Shown piece by piece: positions 1 through 6,364 of a stretch of 22,429 nucleotides of DNA. The stretch covers positions 1 through 22,429 of IMG/VR virus record IMGVR_UViG_3300037140_000008, one strand, 5' to 3'. Under the pieces are notes generated by a model. That model made no database searches. It was not told the origin of the DNA and was given only the letters and a program-made list of their open reading frames with translations. This stretch comes from a virus. Position numbers and translations under genes: made by a program. How positions within the stretch are numbered: position 1 is the first letter of the stretch; each line of letters starts with the position of its first letter.

Positions 1-111
1 GGCGGCGACACGATCAACTGGGTCTGCGGCAGCACCGCCGCTGTTGATGCACCGACAAAATTCGCCGCTGCAAACGACAACTTCCCAGTATTTATAGAGA
101 AGGCGGCATGA
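1..111 (+). CDS. 3' end of an unrecognised phage gene
   Basis: The window opens inside a reading frame that runs 36 codons to a TGA at 109-111. The visible C-terminus contains INWVCGST and ends FIEKAA. I do not recognise the family; a single WVCG motif is loosely reminiscent of pilin-like beta folds, but that is too little to call. Its stop overlaps the ATG of the next gene (ATGA at 108-111), so the two are translationally coupled and belong to one operon. By position, upstream of the neck gene, it could be the end of a head or head-decoration gene, but this is only context. Confidence 0.6.
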   Translation, partial: GGDTINWVCGSTAAVDAPTKFAAANDNFPVFIEKAA

Positions 112-806
112 GCCATCCGTTCGTCGACCTCTCCGCCGAATACGAATCTTGGGTCGCGCACGCCGTCCCGAACCATGACCGCATCGCGGAGATCAACCAG
201 GTCGCCACGCGGTTGACCCGTGCCGACGCGCTCGCTCGGCTCGGACTGGTGACGGCGGCCACCAAGATCCCGCAGGTCGTCATGGCGCCGATCGGCGAGC
301 GGGAATGCGACTTCGACTTCACGAAGAACTGGGGCCAGGGCGACCCGCTCACGCACCCTTCGACCCACGTCCCGCGCGGTCGCCCGCCGCTCGGCGCGCC
401 GCCGAACGATCACTTCCCGGTCACCTGGGAGTTCGCGGCAATCGACGCGTTCACGGTCTGCGACAAACTCAACGTCAACTCGGCACCCTGGTCGCTCGCT
501 TACGCATGCTTCAAGTGGGAGTTTTACAACGGCGGCGGCGCAGGCGCAGGCGGCGTTCGTACCGGCACTCAATCTGTCACGGTTGGTTCTCCGCTTACGG
601 TTACGGTCGGCGCGGGCGGCTCTGGAGCAGGTTTTGCAACCGGGTCAGACGGAGCCAATTCTGTTTTTTCTACCATCACCGCGCTAAAGGGCGGCGGTGG
701 CTCGGCTACGGCACCAGGCGGATCAAGTGGCCAACTGCAATGGAATAGTTCTAGTTCCTTTGGCGGAATTAGCATGTGGACCACGAACGGCACAAACACC
801 TCATAG
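108..806 (+). CDS. Lysozyme-family N-terminus fused to glycine-rich fibre-type C-terminus
   Basis: 232 residues. Residues 1-140 look like the lysozyme-family protein I know from rhizobial phages: a long helix with RIAEINQVATRLTR, then the candidate catalytic segment with ERE at 64-66, GQGDPL at 75-80 and STHVPRGR at 84-91, then WSLAYACFKWEFYNG. In that family the next stretch should continue as GFGYR..HG. Here the sequence switches at about residue 141 (nt 528) into GGGAGAGG, TGTQSVTVGSPLTVTVGAGG and GANSVFSTITALKGGGG, which is the style of glycine-rich tail-fibre domains. The enzymatic half is therefore probably missing its C-terminal part, and activity is doubtful. The start overlaps the upstream stop (ATGA). 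It may be a real chimera or a decaying gene that is still open. Lysozyme assignment is from remembered family patterns; fibre-type tail is from motif style. Confidence 0.75.
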   Translation: MSHPFVDLSAEYESWVAHAVPNHDRIAEINQVATRLTRADALARLGLVTAATKIPQVVMAPIGERECDFDFTKNWGQGDPLTHPSTHVPRGRPPLGAPPNDHFPVTWEFAAIDAFTVCDKLNVNSAPWSLAYACFKWEFYNGGGAGAGGVRTGTQSVTVGSPLTVTVGAGGSGAGFATGSDGANSVFSTITALKGGGGSATAPGGSSGQLQWNSSSSFGGISMWTTNGTNTS

Positions 807-829
807 GCGGCGCAGCGACGGTGAAATGA

Positions 830-1198
830 GTGACACCAGACATCCTGATCTTTCCGGTAGAGTGGAGACTGACTAAGAAACATCGGATTATTCTAGCTAC
901 GTTGGTTTATTCGCGTTTGGAGATCACGACGACGGAAACATTGTTTGATGCGGCCTACGGGGATCAAGCAATTGATGACCAGCCGACGACGCGGGCAGTT
1001 TACGTGCTTATATCCCAAGTGCGAAGTCGCATTCCGCGATGGATCAAAATAGTCAATGTTTCAGGCATCGGATACACGATCCATCGAGATATTCGTAAGC
1101 GATTGATAGGCGAGTGCAACCGGGCCGTTGAGGAGTTGCGAACCATGCTGGATACAATGCCGCTGGCGAAGTTGCAGAAACTGAGAGCGGAATCATGA
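830..1198 (+). CDS. Stand-alone winged-helix DNA-binding protein (OmpR/PhoB-type domain)
   Basis: 122 residues. It starts with GTG directly after an in-frame TGA at 827-829, so no longer N-terminus is possible in this frame; no strong Shine-Dalgarno is visible. Residues about 10-85 follow the OmpR/PhoB Trans_reg_C pattern: LT near 14-15 before the first helix, a central helix region ending in AAYG, the recognition-helix style ISQVRSRI at 61-68, and the wing VSGIGYTI at 77-84. No receiver domain is present. The C-terminal 35 residues are charged and probably helical. It sits between structural genes and overlaps the next ATG by four bases (ATGA), so it is co-transcribed with virion genes. A regulatory role for phage or host transcription is inference. 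DNA here is AT-richer than its neighbours, suggesting separate acquisition. Confidence 0.7.
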   Translation: MTPDILIFPVEWRLTKKHRIILATLVYSRLEITTTETLFDAAYGDQAIDDQPTTRAVYVLISQVRSRIPRWIKIVNVSGIGYTIHRDIRKRLIGECNRAVEELRTMLDTMPLAKLQKLRAES

Positions 1199-1941
1199 GC
1201 TTTGCTCCAACTCCTGATCAATCCGGTGTCCAAACGGCATTGCGATCTTTCCTGCTCGATGTGATTCCGGCTGGCATTGAAATTATTGAGGGCCAGGACA
1301 ACCGAAGTCCTGAGCCAGTTGGGACAGATTTTATCGTCCTCACAACCCTGCGCCGCATTAGGCTGGCGACGAACTTCGACACGGTCGCAGACGTCAAGTT
1401 TACCGGCTCTATCGCCGGGACCGTGATGACGGTGACCTCCGTCACCCGTGGCATAATCTCGGCCGGGGCGAAGGTGTTCGGCGTCGGCGTGGCGGCCAAT
1501 ACGGTTATTTCGGCGCAGATCAGCGGCACGCCGCCGGGTGGCATAGGAACTTATACCGTGGCACCGACGCAGACCGTTTCATCCGAGACGCTTTCCTGCG
1601 GCGCGAAGTCGCTGACTCAGAACACAGAAATTTCCGTGCAGCTAGATTTTCACAGCGCCGATGTTGGAGATTCCGCCGATCTAGCACAGACCGTGAGCAC
1701 ACTTTTTCGCGATGAATTTGCAACCAGGCAGTTCGCAAACCAAATCCCAAATTATGGGGTGACGCCATTGCTGGCGGACGATCCAAAACAAATCCCCTTT
1801 ATCAACGAAAACCAGCAATGGGAAACCAGGTGGATTTGCGAATGCCTACTTCAGTGCGATCAGACAGTCGCCGTATCTCAGCAATTCGCCGACTCTGCCG
1901 TTGTCGGTCTTATCGACGTGGATTCTGCCTACCCACCATGA
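1195..1941 (+). CDS. Phage neck terminator protein (LIC_12616/gp12-like) with inserted beta-module
   Basis: 248 residues. N-terminal VQTALRSFLLDVIP, EIIEGQDNRSPEPVG and DFIVLTTL, and C-terminal STLFRDEFA, PLLADDPKQIPFINENQQWE and VSQQFADSAVVGLIDVDSAYPP match my memory of the neck terminator family that caps the tail and joins it to the head. Between these halves, residues about 67-136 (TGSIAGTVMTVTSV... to ...TVSSETLSCG) are a foreign repeat module also present in the sheath and J proteins; removing it leaves about 178 residues, closer to the usual family size. Start ATG at 1195 overlaps the upstream TGA. The gene is followed by a 114-base leader before the sheath gene. Family call is confident; the insertion is directly visible by comparison inside the window. 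Confidence 0.85.
   Translation: MSFAPTPDQSGVQTALRSFLLDVIPAGIEIIEGQDNRSPEPVGTDFIVLTTLRRIRLATNFDTVADVKFTGSIAGTVMTVTSVTRGIISAGAKVFGVGVAANTVISAQISGTPPGGIGTYTVAPTQTVSSETLSCGAKSLTQNTEISVQLDFHSADVGDSADLAQTVSTLFRDEFATRQFANQIPNYGVTPLLADDPKQIPFINENQQWETRWICECLLQCDQTVAVSQQFADSAVVGLIDVDSAYPP
1393..1602 (+). repeat. Inserted beta-module, copy in neck terminator
   Basis: Residues about 67-136 of the neck protein follow the pattern G-(T)-x-(L/M)TV-x-x-V-x-x-G-x-I-x-x-G-x-x-(V/L)-x-G-x-x-V-x-x-NT-x-I-x-x-Q-(L/I)-(S/T)-GT-x-GG-x-GTY-x-x-(S/A)-x-x-Q-x-V-(A/S)-SE. The same pattern recurs in the sheath (2551-3192) and J protein (12435-13058, 13485-13688). Flanking sequence on both sides belongs to the neck family, so this is an internal insertion. 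Confidence 0.8.
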
Positions 1942-2055
1942 TCTAATGTTCGTTTTGTAAACCACGCAGGGGCGTGTTATCCGAATAACCAGCCACTCAC
2001 CGAATCGGCGCTAATTATGCTGTGATGCGGCTTGGCCGCCTTAAGGAGAGCCTAG
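1942..2055 (+). promoter_or_regulatory. Leader of the sheath gene with three small hairpins and a strong RBS
   Basis: This is the longest non-coding stretch of the window (114 bases). Three perfect 5-bp stems are visible: CACGC/GCGTG at 1963-1967 and 1972-1976 (loop AGGG), GTTAT/ATAAC at 1976-1980 and 1985-1989 (loop CCGA), and GCGGC/GCCGC at 2027-2031 and 2035-2039 (loop TTG). The last lies just upstream of AAGGAGAG at 2043-2050, which serves the sheath ATG at 2056. No U-run follows any stem, so a classical terminator is unlikely. A promoter or translational control for the abundant sheath protein is plausible, but no convincing sigma-70 boxes were found. Confidence 0.4.
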
Positions 2056-4236
2056 ATGTCAACGATCCCAGTCAACACGGTCGTCAGCGTCCAACCGAAC
2101 GTGCTTGGCACCGGCGGCAGCGCGGTCGACACCATCGGCCTCGTCTGCACGCAGAGCACCCGCGTTCCAATCGGGACGGTGGCTCCGTTCCCCAACGCTA
2201 CGGCGGTCGGTGACTTCTTCGGGCTGGCCTCGCACGAATACAACTGCGCGGAGGTGTATTTCCAGGGCTTCGATAACTCGAACGTCAAGCCTGGTTCCGT
2301 CCTGTTCGCGCAGTACAACGGCGCGGTCCCGGTCGCGGCCTACCTGCGCGGCGGTGACATTGCGGCCGAGGGTTTGACCGCCCTTCAACAGATTGCCAGC
2401 GGTACGCTCACCGTCGTCATGGACGGCTACACGCACACGGCGGCATCCATCAACCTCACCGGCGCCACCAGCTTCTCCAACGCGGCTGGCCTGATACAGA
2501 CCGCGCTCGATGCAAGCGAACCGACCGAGGCCAGTTTCACGAGTGCTCTAGGCGCGGCCATCACCGCGTCTATGGGCAGTAGCTGCACCACCAGCACCAC
2601 GACCGGCACCACACTCACGCTGGGTGCCTTGGCGTCCGGCTATCTGTCGGTCGGCGACTTGGTTTCCGGCACCGACAGCACCAACTCACTGCCCGCAGGC
2701 TGCCACATTCTAGCTCAACTTACCGGCACGCCGGGAGGTTCGGCCGGCGCGACGTTCACAATCAGCGCCGCTGCGACCCCCGGCAACATGACGAGCGCCA
2801 CGGTCACCGGCACGTCGACCATCATGGATGCTACGGTTGATACCGGGTATATCTCGATCGGCGACACCATTACGGGCACGACGGTCCCCACTAACACTAC
2901 GGTTCTCTCACAGTTGACCGGGACCACCGGCGGGGTCGGAACCTACCAACTTTCCTGCACCGCACAGGGCATTGCCAGCGAATCGATGTTGGCATTGTCC
3001 ACCGTGTTGGATGTCACGGTCTGTGCGACGCCGAACATTGCTGTCGGCCAGACGCTTGTCGGCTCCAGTGTCACTGGTACTCCAGTTATCACGGCCCAAA
3101 TCAGCGGCACGGCCGGAGGCGTCGGTTTCTATCGTATTAGTGGCTCACAGCAGCATGTTGTCAGCGAGAGCATGACCGCCGTGGCCACGGCACCGACCGT
3201 CACGTTCGATTCCACCAGCGGCGCATTTGTCGTCACCTCCGGCATCACCGGCACACCGTCAACGGCGGCCTTTGCAACCGGCTCGCTCAACGCATCCCTT
3301 CTCCTGACGTCGGCGACCGGCGCCATTCTCAGCCAAGGTGCGGCGGCAACGACGCCGTCGGCCTTCATGACAGGCATCACGCAAATCAACACGGACTGGG
3401 CGACCTTTATGCTCGCCTTCGATCCGGATAACGGCAGCGGCAACGCGCAGAAGCTGTTGTTCATAGAGTGGACATCGCTGCAGAACGACCAGTTCGGGTT
3501 TGTCTGCTGGGACACCGACGTCACCCCGACCACGCAGGTGCCGGCAACGTCGAGCCTCGGCTATCTCATCCAGCAGAACGACTACAGTGGAACGTGTCTG
3601 GTATGGGAGCCTTCGGACTTGCTGCTCGCACCGTTTGTGTGTGGCATGGCGGCATCTATCGACTTTACCGAAACGAACGGCCGCATTACCTTCGCGTTCA
3701 AACATCAGGCCGGTCTTACCCCGACCGTCACCAATGCAACCGTCGCCGCCAACCTAATCGCCAACGGCTACAATTTCTACGGCGCCTACGCTGCCGCGAC
3801 GCAGCCCTTCATGTGGTTCAACCCTGGTTCGGTGAGCGGGCCGTTCCTCTGGTTCGACAGCTACATCAATCAGATCTGGCTCAACAGCTACTTCCAGATC
3901 GTGCTCGCTAATCTGCTCAACACCGTCAAGTCGATTCCGTACAACGCCGCTGGCTATCTCATGATTGAGGCAGCCTGCGCGGATGTCATCAATGCAGGCT
4001 TGAACTTCGGTGCTTTCTACGCCGGAGTTCCGTTGTCAGCCGCACAAGCCGCGGAGGTCAACGCGGCTGCTGGAGCCAATATCGCGCCGACGTTGAGTCA
4101 GCGCGGATGGTATCTTCAGGTGTTGCCTGCGGCACCGTCCACTCGCGCCGCGAGACAATCTCCGCCTTGCAACTTCTGGTATATGGATGGCGAGAGTGTG
4201 CAACTTCTGCGATTAACCTCAGTTTTGGTTGAGTGA
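2056..4236 (+). CDS. Contractile tail sheath protein (DUF3383) with three inserted beta-modules
   Basis: 726 residues, well above the roughly 500 I expect. The N-terminal part (TVVSVQPNVLGTGGSAVDTIG, PIGTVAPFPNA, VYFQGFDNSNVKPGSVLFAQY) and the part after residue 380 (TVTFDSTSGAFVVTSGITG, SQGAAATTPSAFMTGI, DWATFMLAFDPDNGSGNAQK, GFVCWDTD, SGTCLVWEP, RITFAFKHQAGL, YNFYGAYAAATQPF) are DUF3383 sheath sequence, ending with SPPCNFWYMDGESVQLLRL. Residues about 166-379 are three tandem copies of a module found also in the neck and J proteins; without them the protein is about 512 residues. AAGGAGAG at 2043-2050 supports the ATG at 2056. The sheath surrounds the tube and drives injection by contraction. 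The C-terminus looks complete although a homing endonuclease gene follows immediately. Confidence 0.9.
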   Translation: MSTIPVNTVVSVQPNVLGTGGSAVDTIGLVCTQSTRVPIGTVAPFPNATAVGDFFGLASHEYNCAEVYFQGFDNSNVKPGSVLFAQYNGAVPVAAYLRGGDIAAEGLTALQQIASGTLTVVMDGYTHTAASINLTGATSFSNAAGLIQTALDASEPTEASFTSALGAAITASMGSSCTTSTTTGTTLTLGALASGYLSVGDLVSGTDSTNSLPAGCHILAQLTGTPGGSAGATFTISAAATPGNMTSATVTGTSTIMDATVDTGYISIGDTITGTTVPTNTTVLSQLTGTTGGVGTYQLSCTAQGIASESMLALSTVLDVTVCATPNIAVGQTLVGSSVTGTPVITAQISGTAGGVGFYRISGSQQHVVSESMTAVATAPTVTFDSTSGAFVVTSGITGTPSTAAFATGSLNASLLLTSATGAILSQGAAATTPSAFMTGITQINTDWATFMLAFDPDNGSGNAQKLLFIEWTSLQNDQFGFVCWDTDVTPTTQVPATSSLGYLIQQNDYSGTCLVWEPSDLLLAPFVCGMAASIDFTETNGRITFAFKHQAGLTPTVTNATVAANLIANGYNFYGAYAAATQPFMWFNPGSVSGPFLWFDSYINQIWLNSYFQIVLANLLNTVKSIPYNAAGYLMIEAACADVINAGLNFGAFYAGVPLSAAQAAEVNAAAGANIAPTLSQRGWYLQVLPAAPSTRAARQSPPCNFWYMDGESVQLLRLTSVLVE
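2551..3192 (+). repeat. Three tandem beta-modules inserted in the sheath gene
   Basis: Approximate limits: copy 1 at residues 166-254 (2551-2817), copy 2 at 255-315 (2818-3000), copy 3 at 316-379 (3001-3192). Shared landmarks are G-x-I/L-x-(V/I)-GD/GQ, the segment (S/A)QLTGTxGG or AQISGTAGG, GTY or GFY, and SESM near the end of copies 2 and 3. Copy 1 is longer, with an extra PAGCHILAQLTGTPGGSAGATF segment spread over its middle. Copies 1 and 2 together are strongly similar at protein level to the first two copies in the J gene, but codons differ at many third positions. Confidence 0.85.
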
Positions 4237-4238
4237 GG

Positions 4239-4290
4239 TTGCTAGATTACCTTTTGAGTGTATATATACTAAATATACACACAGGAGGCG
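4239..4290 (+). promoter_or_regulatory. Possible promoter, hairpin and RBS of the homing endonuclease gene
   Basis: After the sheath stop comes TTGCTA (4239-4244) followed 16-18 bases later by overlapping TATATA boxes at 4261-4268, a reasonable sigma-70-like candidate. The same AT-rich tract forms a perfect 8-bp hairpin, GTGTATAT (4258-4265) with ATATACAC (4273-4280), loop ATACTAA. A strong AGGAGG at 4283-4288 then precedes ATGATG. A hairpin just upstream of the RBS is compatible with translation control of a free-standing endonuclease gene, but this is inference. Confidence 0.45.
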
Positions 4291-5286
4291 ATGATGAATA
4301 TCTTCTACGTTTACGAACACTGGCGTCCAGACAAAAACACTTGTTTTTATGTAGGGAAGGGTAAAGGAAAACGAGCTTACTTGCTTCAGCGAGATAATAG
4401 ATATTATGCCCGTGTTGTAAATAAGCTGGTTCGTCTCGGCCTTACAGTTGAGGTCAAGATAGTAGAAGAGGGTCTGTCTGAAGATGCGGCGTTTAAATTG
4501 GAGAAGTACTACATCGAGGTCTGGCGCAACAAGGGTGCCGGATTAACAAATAAATCAGATGGCGGTGATGGCCCTGCGGGCTATAAGTTTACTCTCGAAC
4601 AGCGGAAAAGTTTGAGCGAGGCTCATCTTGGAAAGAAGCAGTCCAGGGAATCTGTGGAGAAAAGAATAGCTCCGCTAAGGGGAAGAAAACTGAGGTCGCG
4701 GACACCTGAAGAAATAGAGGCAATGCGGACGAAGCTTATAGGTAGAAAGAATGGACCACATTCTAAGAAAACGAAAGCCAACATCAGCGCGGCCTTGAAA
4801 GGCAAAAAACGTGGGCCTCATACTGAAGCTCACTGTGAGGCGATAAGCAAAGGCAACACAGGCAAGCGATTGTCAAAGATGCACCGGAAAAATATCTCTC
4901 TTGCCAAGACTGGCGTCCCACAGGGACCTCATACCGCTCAGCACAATGCAAAGATAGGCATGGCCCTGAGAGGCAGAAAAGATTCACCTGACGTGTGTGC
5001 TAGAAAAAAACTGGCTGCAAAACGGCGCGCTCCATCGACAAAAGAAACAAGGGCAAAAATCAGCGAAACTATGAGCCAACTTTGGGCGGCCAATTCTGAG
5101 TATCGCGAAAGAATGTCGGAGGCCGGGAAGAATCGGTCGCCGATTTCTCGGAAGACTCGTGCTAAGATGAGGGCTGCCCAGCGAAGGCGTCGGTCCCGAA
5201 TAAAGGTATCCGCTCAGACCAGGGCTAGAGCAAGTCTGAGCATGACTGAATGGCACGCGCGCCGCGCTGCCTTAATAGAAGGGTAA
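4291..5286 (+). CDS. Free-standing GIY-YIG homing endonuclease with NUMOD3 repeats
   Basis: 331 residues. The N-terminal GIY-YIG nuclease domain is clear: FYVYE at 5-9, FYVGKGKGKR at 19-28, EKYYIE at 71-76 with the likely metal-binding glutamate, and LTNKSDGGDGP at 86-96. From about residue 100 to 310 there are roughly seven to nine short NUMOD3-type DNA-binding repeats, for example KANISAALKGKKRGPHT, KIGMALRGRK and TRAKISETM, rich in Lys and Arg. AGGAGG at 4283-4288 favours the second ATG (4294) slightly over 4291 on spacing. The gene is visibly AT-richer than the structural genes around it and lies between intact sheath and tube genes, so it is a selfish intergenic element, not an intron or intein. 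It would cut a related phage lacking the insertion to spread itself and linked tail genes. Confidence 0.92.
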   Translation: MMNIFYVYEHWRPDKNTCFYVGKGKGKRAYLLQRDNRYYARVVNKLVRLGLTVEVKIVEEGLSEDAAFKLEKYYIEVWRNKGAGLTNKSDGGDGPAGYKFTLEQRKSLSEAHLGKKQSRESVEKRIAPLRGRKLRSRTPEEIEAMRTKLIGRKNGPHSKKTKANISAALKGKKRGPHTEAHCEAISKGNTGKRLSKMHRKNISLAKTGVPQGPHTAQHNAKIGMALRGRKDSPDVCARKKLAAKRRAPSTKETRAKISETMSQLWAANSEYRERMSEAGKNRSPISRKTRAKMRAAQRRRRSRIKVSAQTRARASLSMTEWHARRAALIEG

Positions 5287-5292
5287 TCGCCC

Positions 5293-5724
5293 ATGCCATC
5301 AATCACTTCCGCCAACGCCACGTTCATGATGACCGTTGGCACGCTGTTTCCAACGCCGCAGCAGATTCAGAATTTCGGGTCCGACGACGTCACCGACACC
5401 GACGAGATGGAAATCTCGCAGGTGCTCATGGGTGTTGACGGCAATCTCTCCGGCGGGTTTGTTTTCGTCGAGGTCAAGCAGAGCATCATGTTGATGGCCG
5501 ATTCACCGAGCATCGACCTGTTCGATCAATGGTACTTGGGCCAGTTGGCCAATCTGACGACCTACAACTCCAACGCGACGCTTCAGTTCGACGTCGGCAC
5601 GAAGTGGACGCTGACCAAGGGCTTCCTGACCGGCTACAAGCCGATCCCGCAGGCCAAGAAGCTGCTACAGCCGCAGCGGTTCGGTATCACCTGGCAAAGT
5701 GTCAGCCCGTCACCAAGCAATTAG
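5293..5724 (+). CDS. Tail tube protein (DUF3277-like)
   Basis: 143 residues, a normal size for a phage tail tube subunit. Landmarks: NATFMMTVGTLFPTPQQIQ near the start, the D/E-rich VTDTDEMEISQVLMGVDG, SGGFVFVEVKQSIMLMADSPS, and a C-terminus with GYKPIPQAKKLLQPQRFGITW. This resembles the tube family that follows DUF3383 sheaths in alphaproteobacterial phages. It polymerises inside the sheath to form the DNA channel. The gene starts only 6 bases after the homing endonuclease stop; its likely RBS, AGAAGGG at 5276-5283, lies within the end of the endonuclease gene. The insertion has therefore replaced or supplied the tube translation signal. Confidence 0.8.
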   Translation: MPSITSANATFMMTVGTLFPTPQQIQNFGSDDVTDTDEMEISQVLMGVDGNLSGGFVFVEVKQSIMLMADSPSIDLFDQWYLGQLANLTTYNSNATLQFDVGTKWTLTKGFLTGYKPIPQAKKLLQPQRFGITWQSVSPSPSN

Positions 5725-5747
5725 CAACATGAGAACGGGAGATCACA

Positions 5748-6230
5748 TTGCCGAGGAGAACCAAGACATACGTCATCGCTGACGAAAATCGCGACAAGGG
5801 CAAAATGTTCTTGCTCACGGAGATGCCTGCCCTTCAGGCCGAGAAGTGGGCGATCCGCGCGTTCCTTGCTCTGGCAAAGGCCGGCCTTGTCATTCCCGAT
5901 GATGTAGCCTCGCGCGGCATGGAGGCGATGGCGGTGGCCGGCTTCAACGCGCTGGCCGGGATGCACTACGAGGACGCCGAGCCGCTGCTCAACGAGATGT
6001 TCGAGTGCGTCAGGATCGTTCGCGACCACGCACACCCAGAGACGGCATTTCCATTACTTCCAGACGACATCGAGGAGGTCCAGACGATTCTGGAACTGCG
6101 GCGCGAGGTGTTCACATTGCATACGGGTTTTTTGCAGGCCGTCGTCAAGTCGAAATTGACAGAGACGTCTGGGACGACGGCGCCACACTCGCAACATGCC
6201 CGAACGTCCCACGCACAATCCACGCGGTAA
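5748..6230 (+). CDS. Tail assembly chaperone G (0-frame product)
   Basis: 160 residues, starting with TTG at 5748 after GGGAG at 5737-5741; no ATG in this frame fits. The protein begins PRRTKTYVIADENRDKGKMFLLTEMPALQAEKWAIRAF, a typical start for the G-type tail assembly chaperone (Phe/Leu-rich binding of exposed tape measure and tube surfaces). The main helical body runs to about residue 128 (TLHTGF). The last about 30 residues read past the slippery site are low-complexity (SHAQSTR end), as expected when the biologically important extension is in the -1 frame. Position between tube and tape measure is diagnostic. Made in excess over the G-T fusion. Confidence 0.85.
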   Translation: MPRRTKTYVIADENRDKGKMFLLTEMPALQAEKWAIRAFLALAKAGLVIPDDVASRGMEAMAVAGFNALAGMHYEDAEPLLNEMFECVRIVRDHAHPETAFPLLPDDIEEVQTILELRREVFTLHTGFLQAVVKSKLTETSGTTAPHSQHARTSHAQSTR

Positions 6231-6364
6231 TCAGCGGCGAGAAGGCGACGCTGCAAGAGTTAGGCACGGTCTACGGTCTCGAAGACCTCTATGATATGTT
6301 GGAGATCATCATCGTGGACGCGCACAATCACAAGATCCTGAGCAAGCGATCGGGGAAGAAGTAA
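5748..6364 (+). CDS. Tail assembly chaperone G-T fusion made by -1 frameshift
   Basis: If the ribosome slips back one base at 6128-6134, the first 129 codons of G join the -1 frame from 6134 and continue AGRRQVEIDRDVWDDG... to the TAA at 6362-6364, about 205 residues. The extension has sensible sequence (IHAVISGEKATLQELGTVYGLEDLYDMLEIIIVDAHNH), resembling T-domain sequences that recruit tube subunits to the chaperone-coated tape measure. The -1 frame has no credible start of its own near the extension: a start at 6005 would read Arg-rich out-of-frame sequence of G. The tape measure gene begins on the very next base after its stop. Confidence 0.8.
6128..6134 (+). promoter_or_regulatory. Programmed -1 ribosomal frameshift site T_TTT_TTG with downstream stem
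   Basis: The heptamer TTTTTTG fits X_XXY_YYZ exactly in the G frame (codons GGT TTT TTG). Three bases further, GCCGTCGTC at 6138-6146 pairs perfectly with GACGACGGC at 6173-6181, a 9-bp GC-rich stem closing a 26-base loop. That is a good frameshift stimulator, although the spacer is shorter than the usual 5-9 bases unless the base of the stem frays. Confidence 0.85.

Noticed and set aside
1963-1989. Rho-independent terminator after the neck gene
   Set aside because: Stems are only 5 bp and no T-run follows.
4291-5286. Intron- or intein-encoded endonuclease
   Set aside because: Sheath and tube reading frames are complete and separate; there is no interrupted exon or extein, so the gene is free-standing.
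6005-6364. Independent gene starting at 6005 in the -1 frame
   Set aside because: Its first 40 residues are Arg-rich read-through of the G gene in the wrong frame; only the part after the slippery site looks like protein. It is the frameshift extension.
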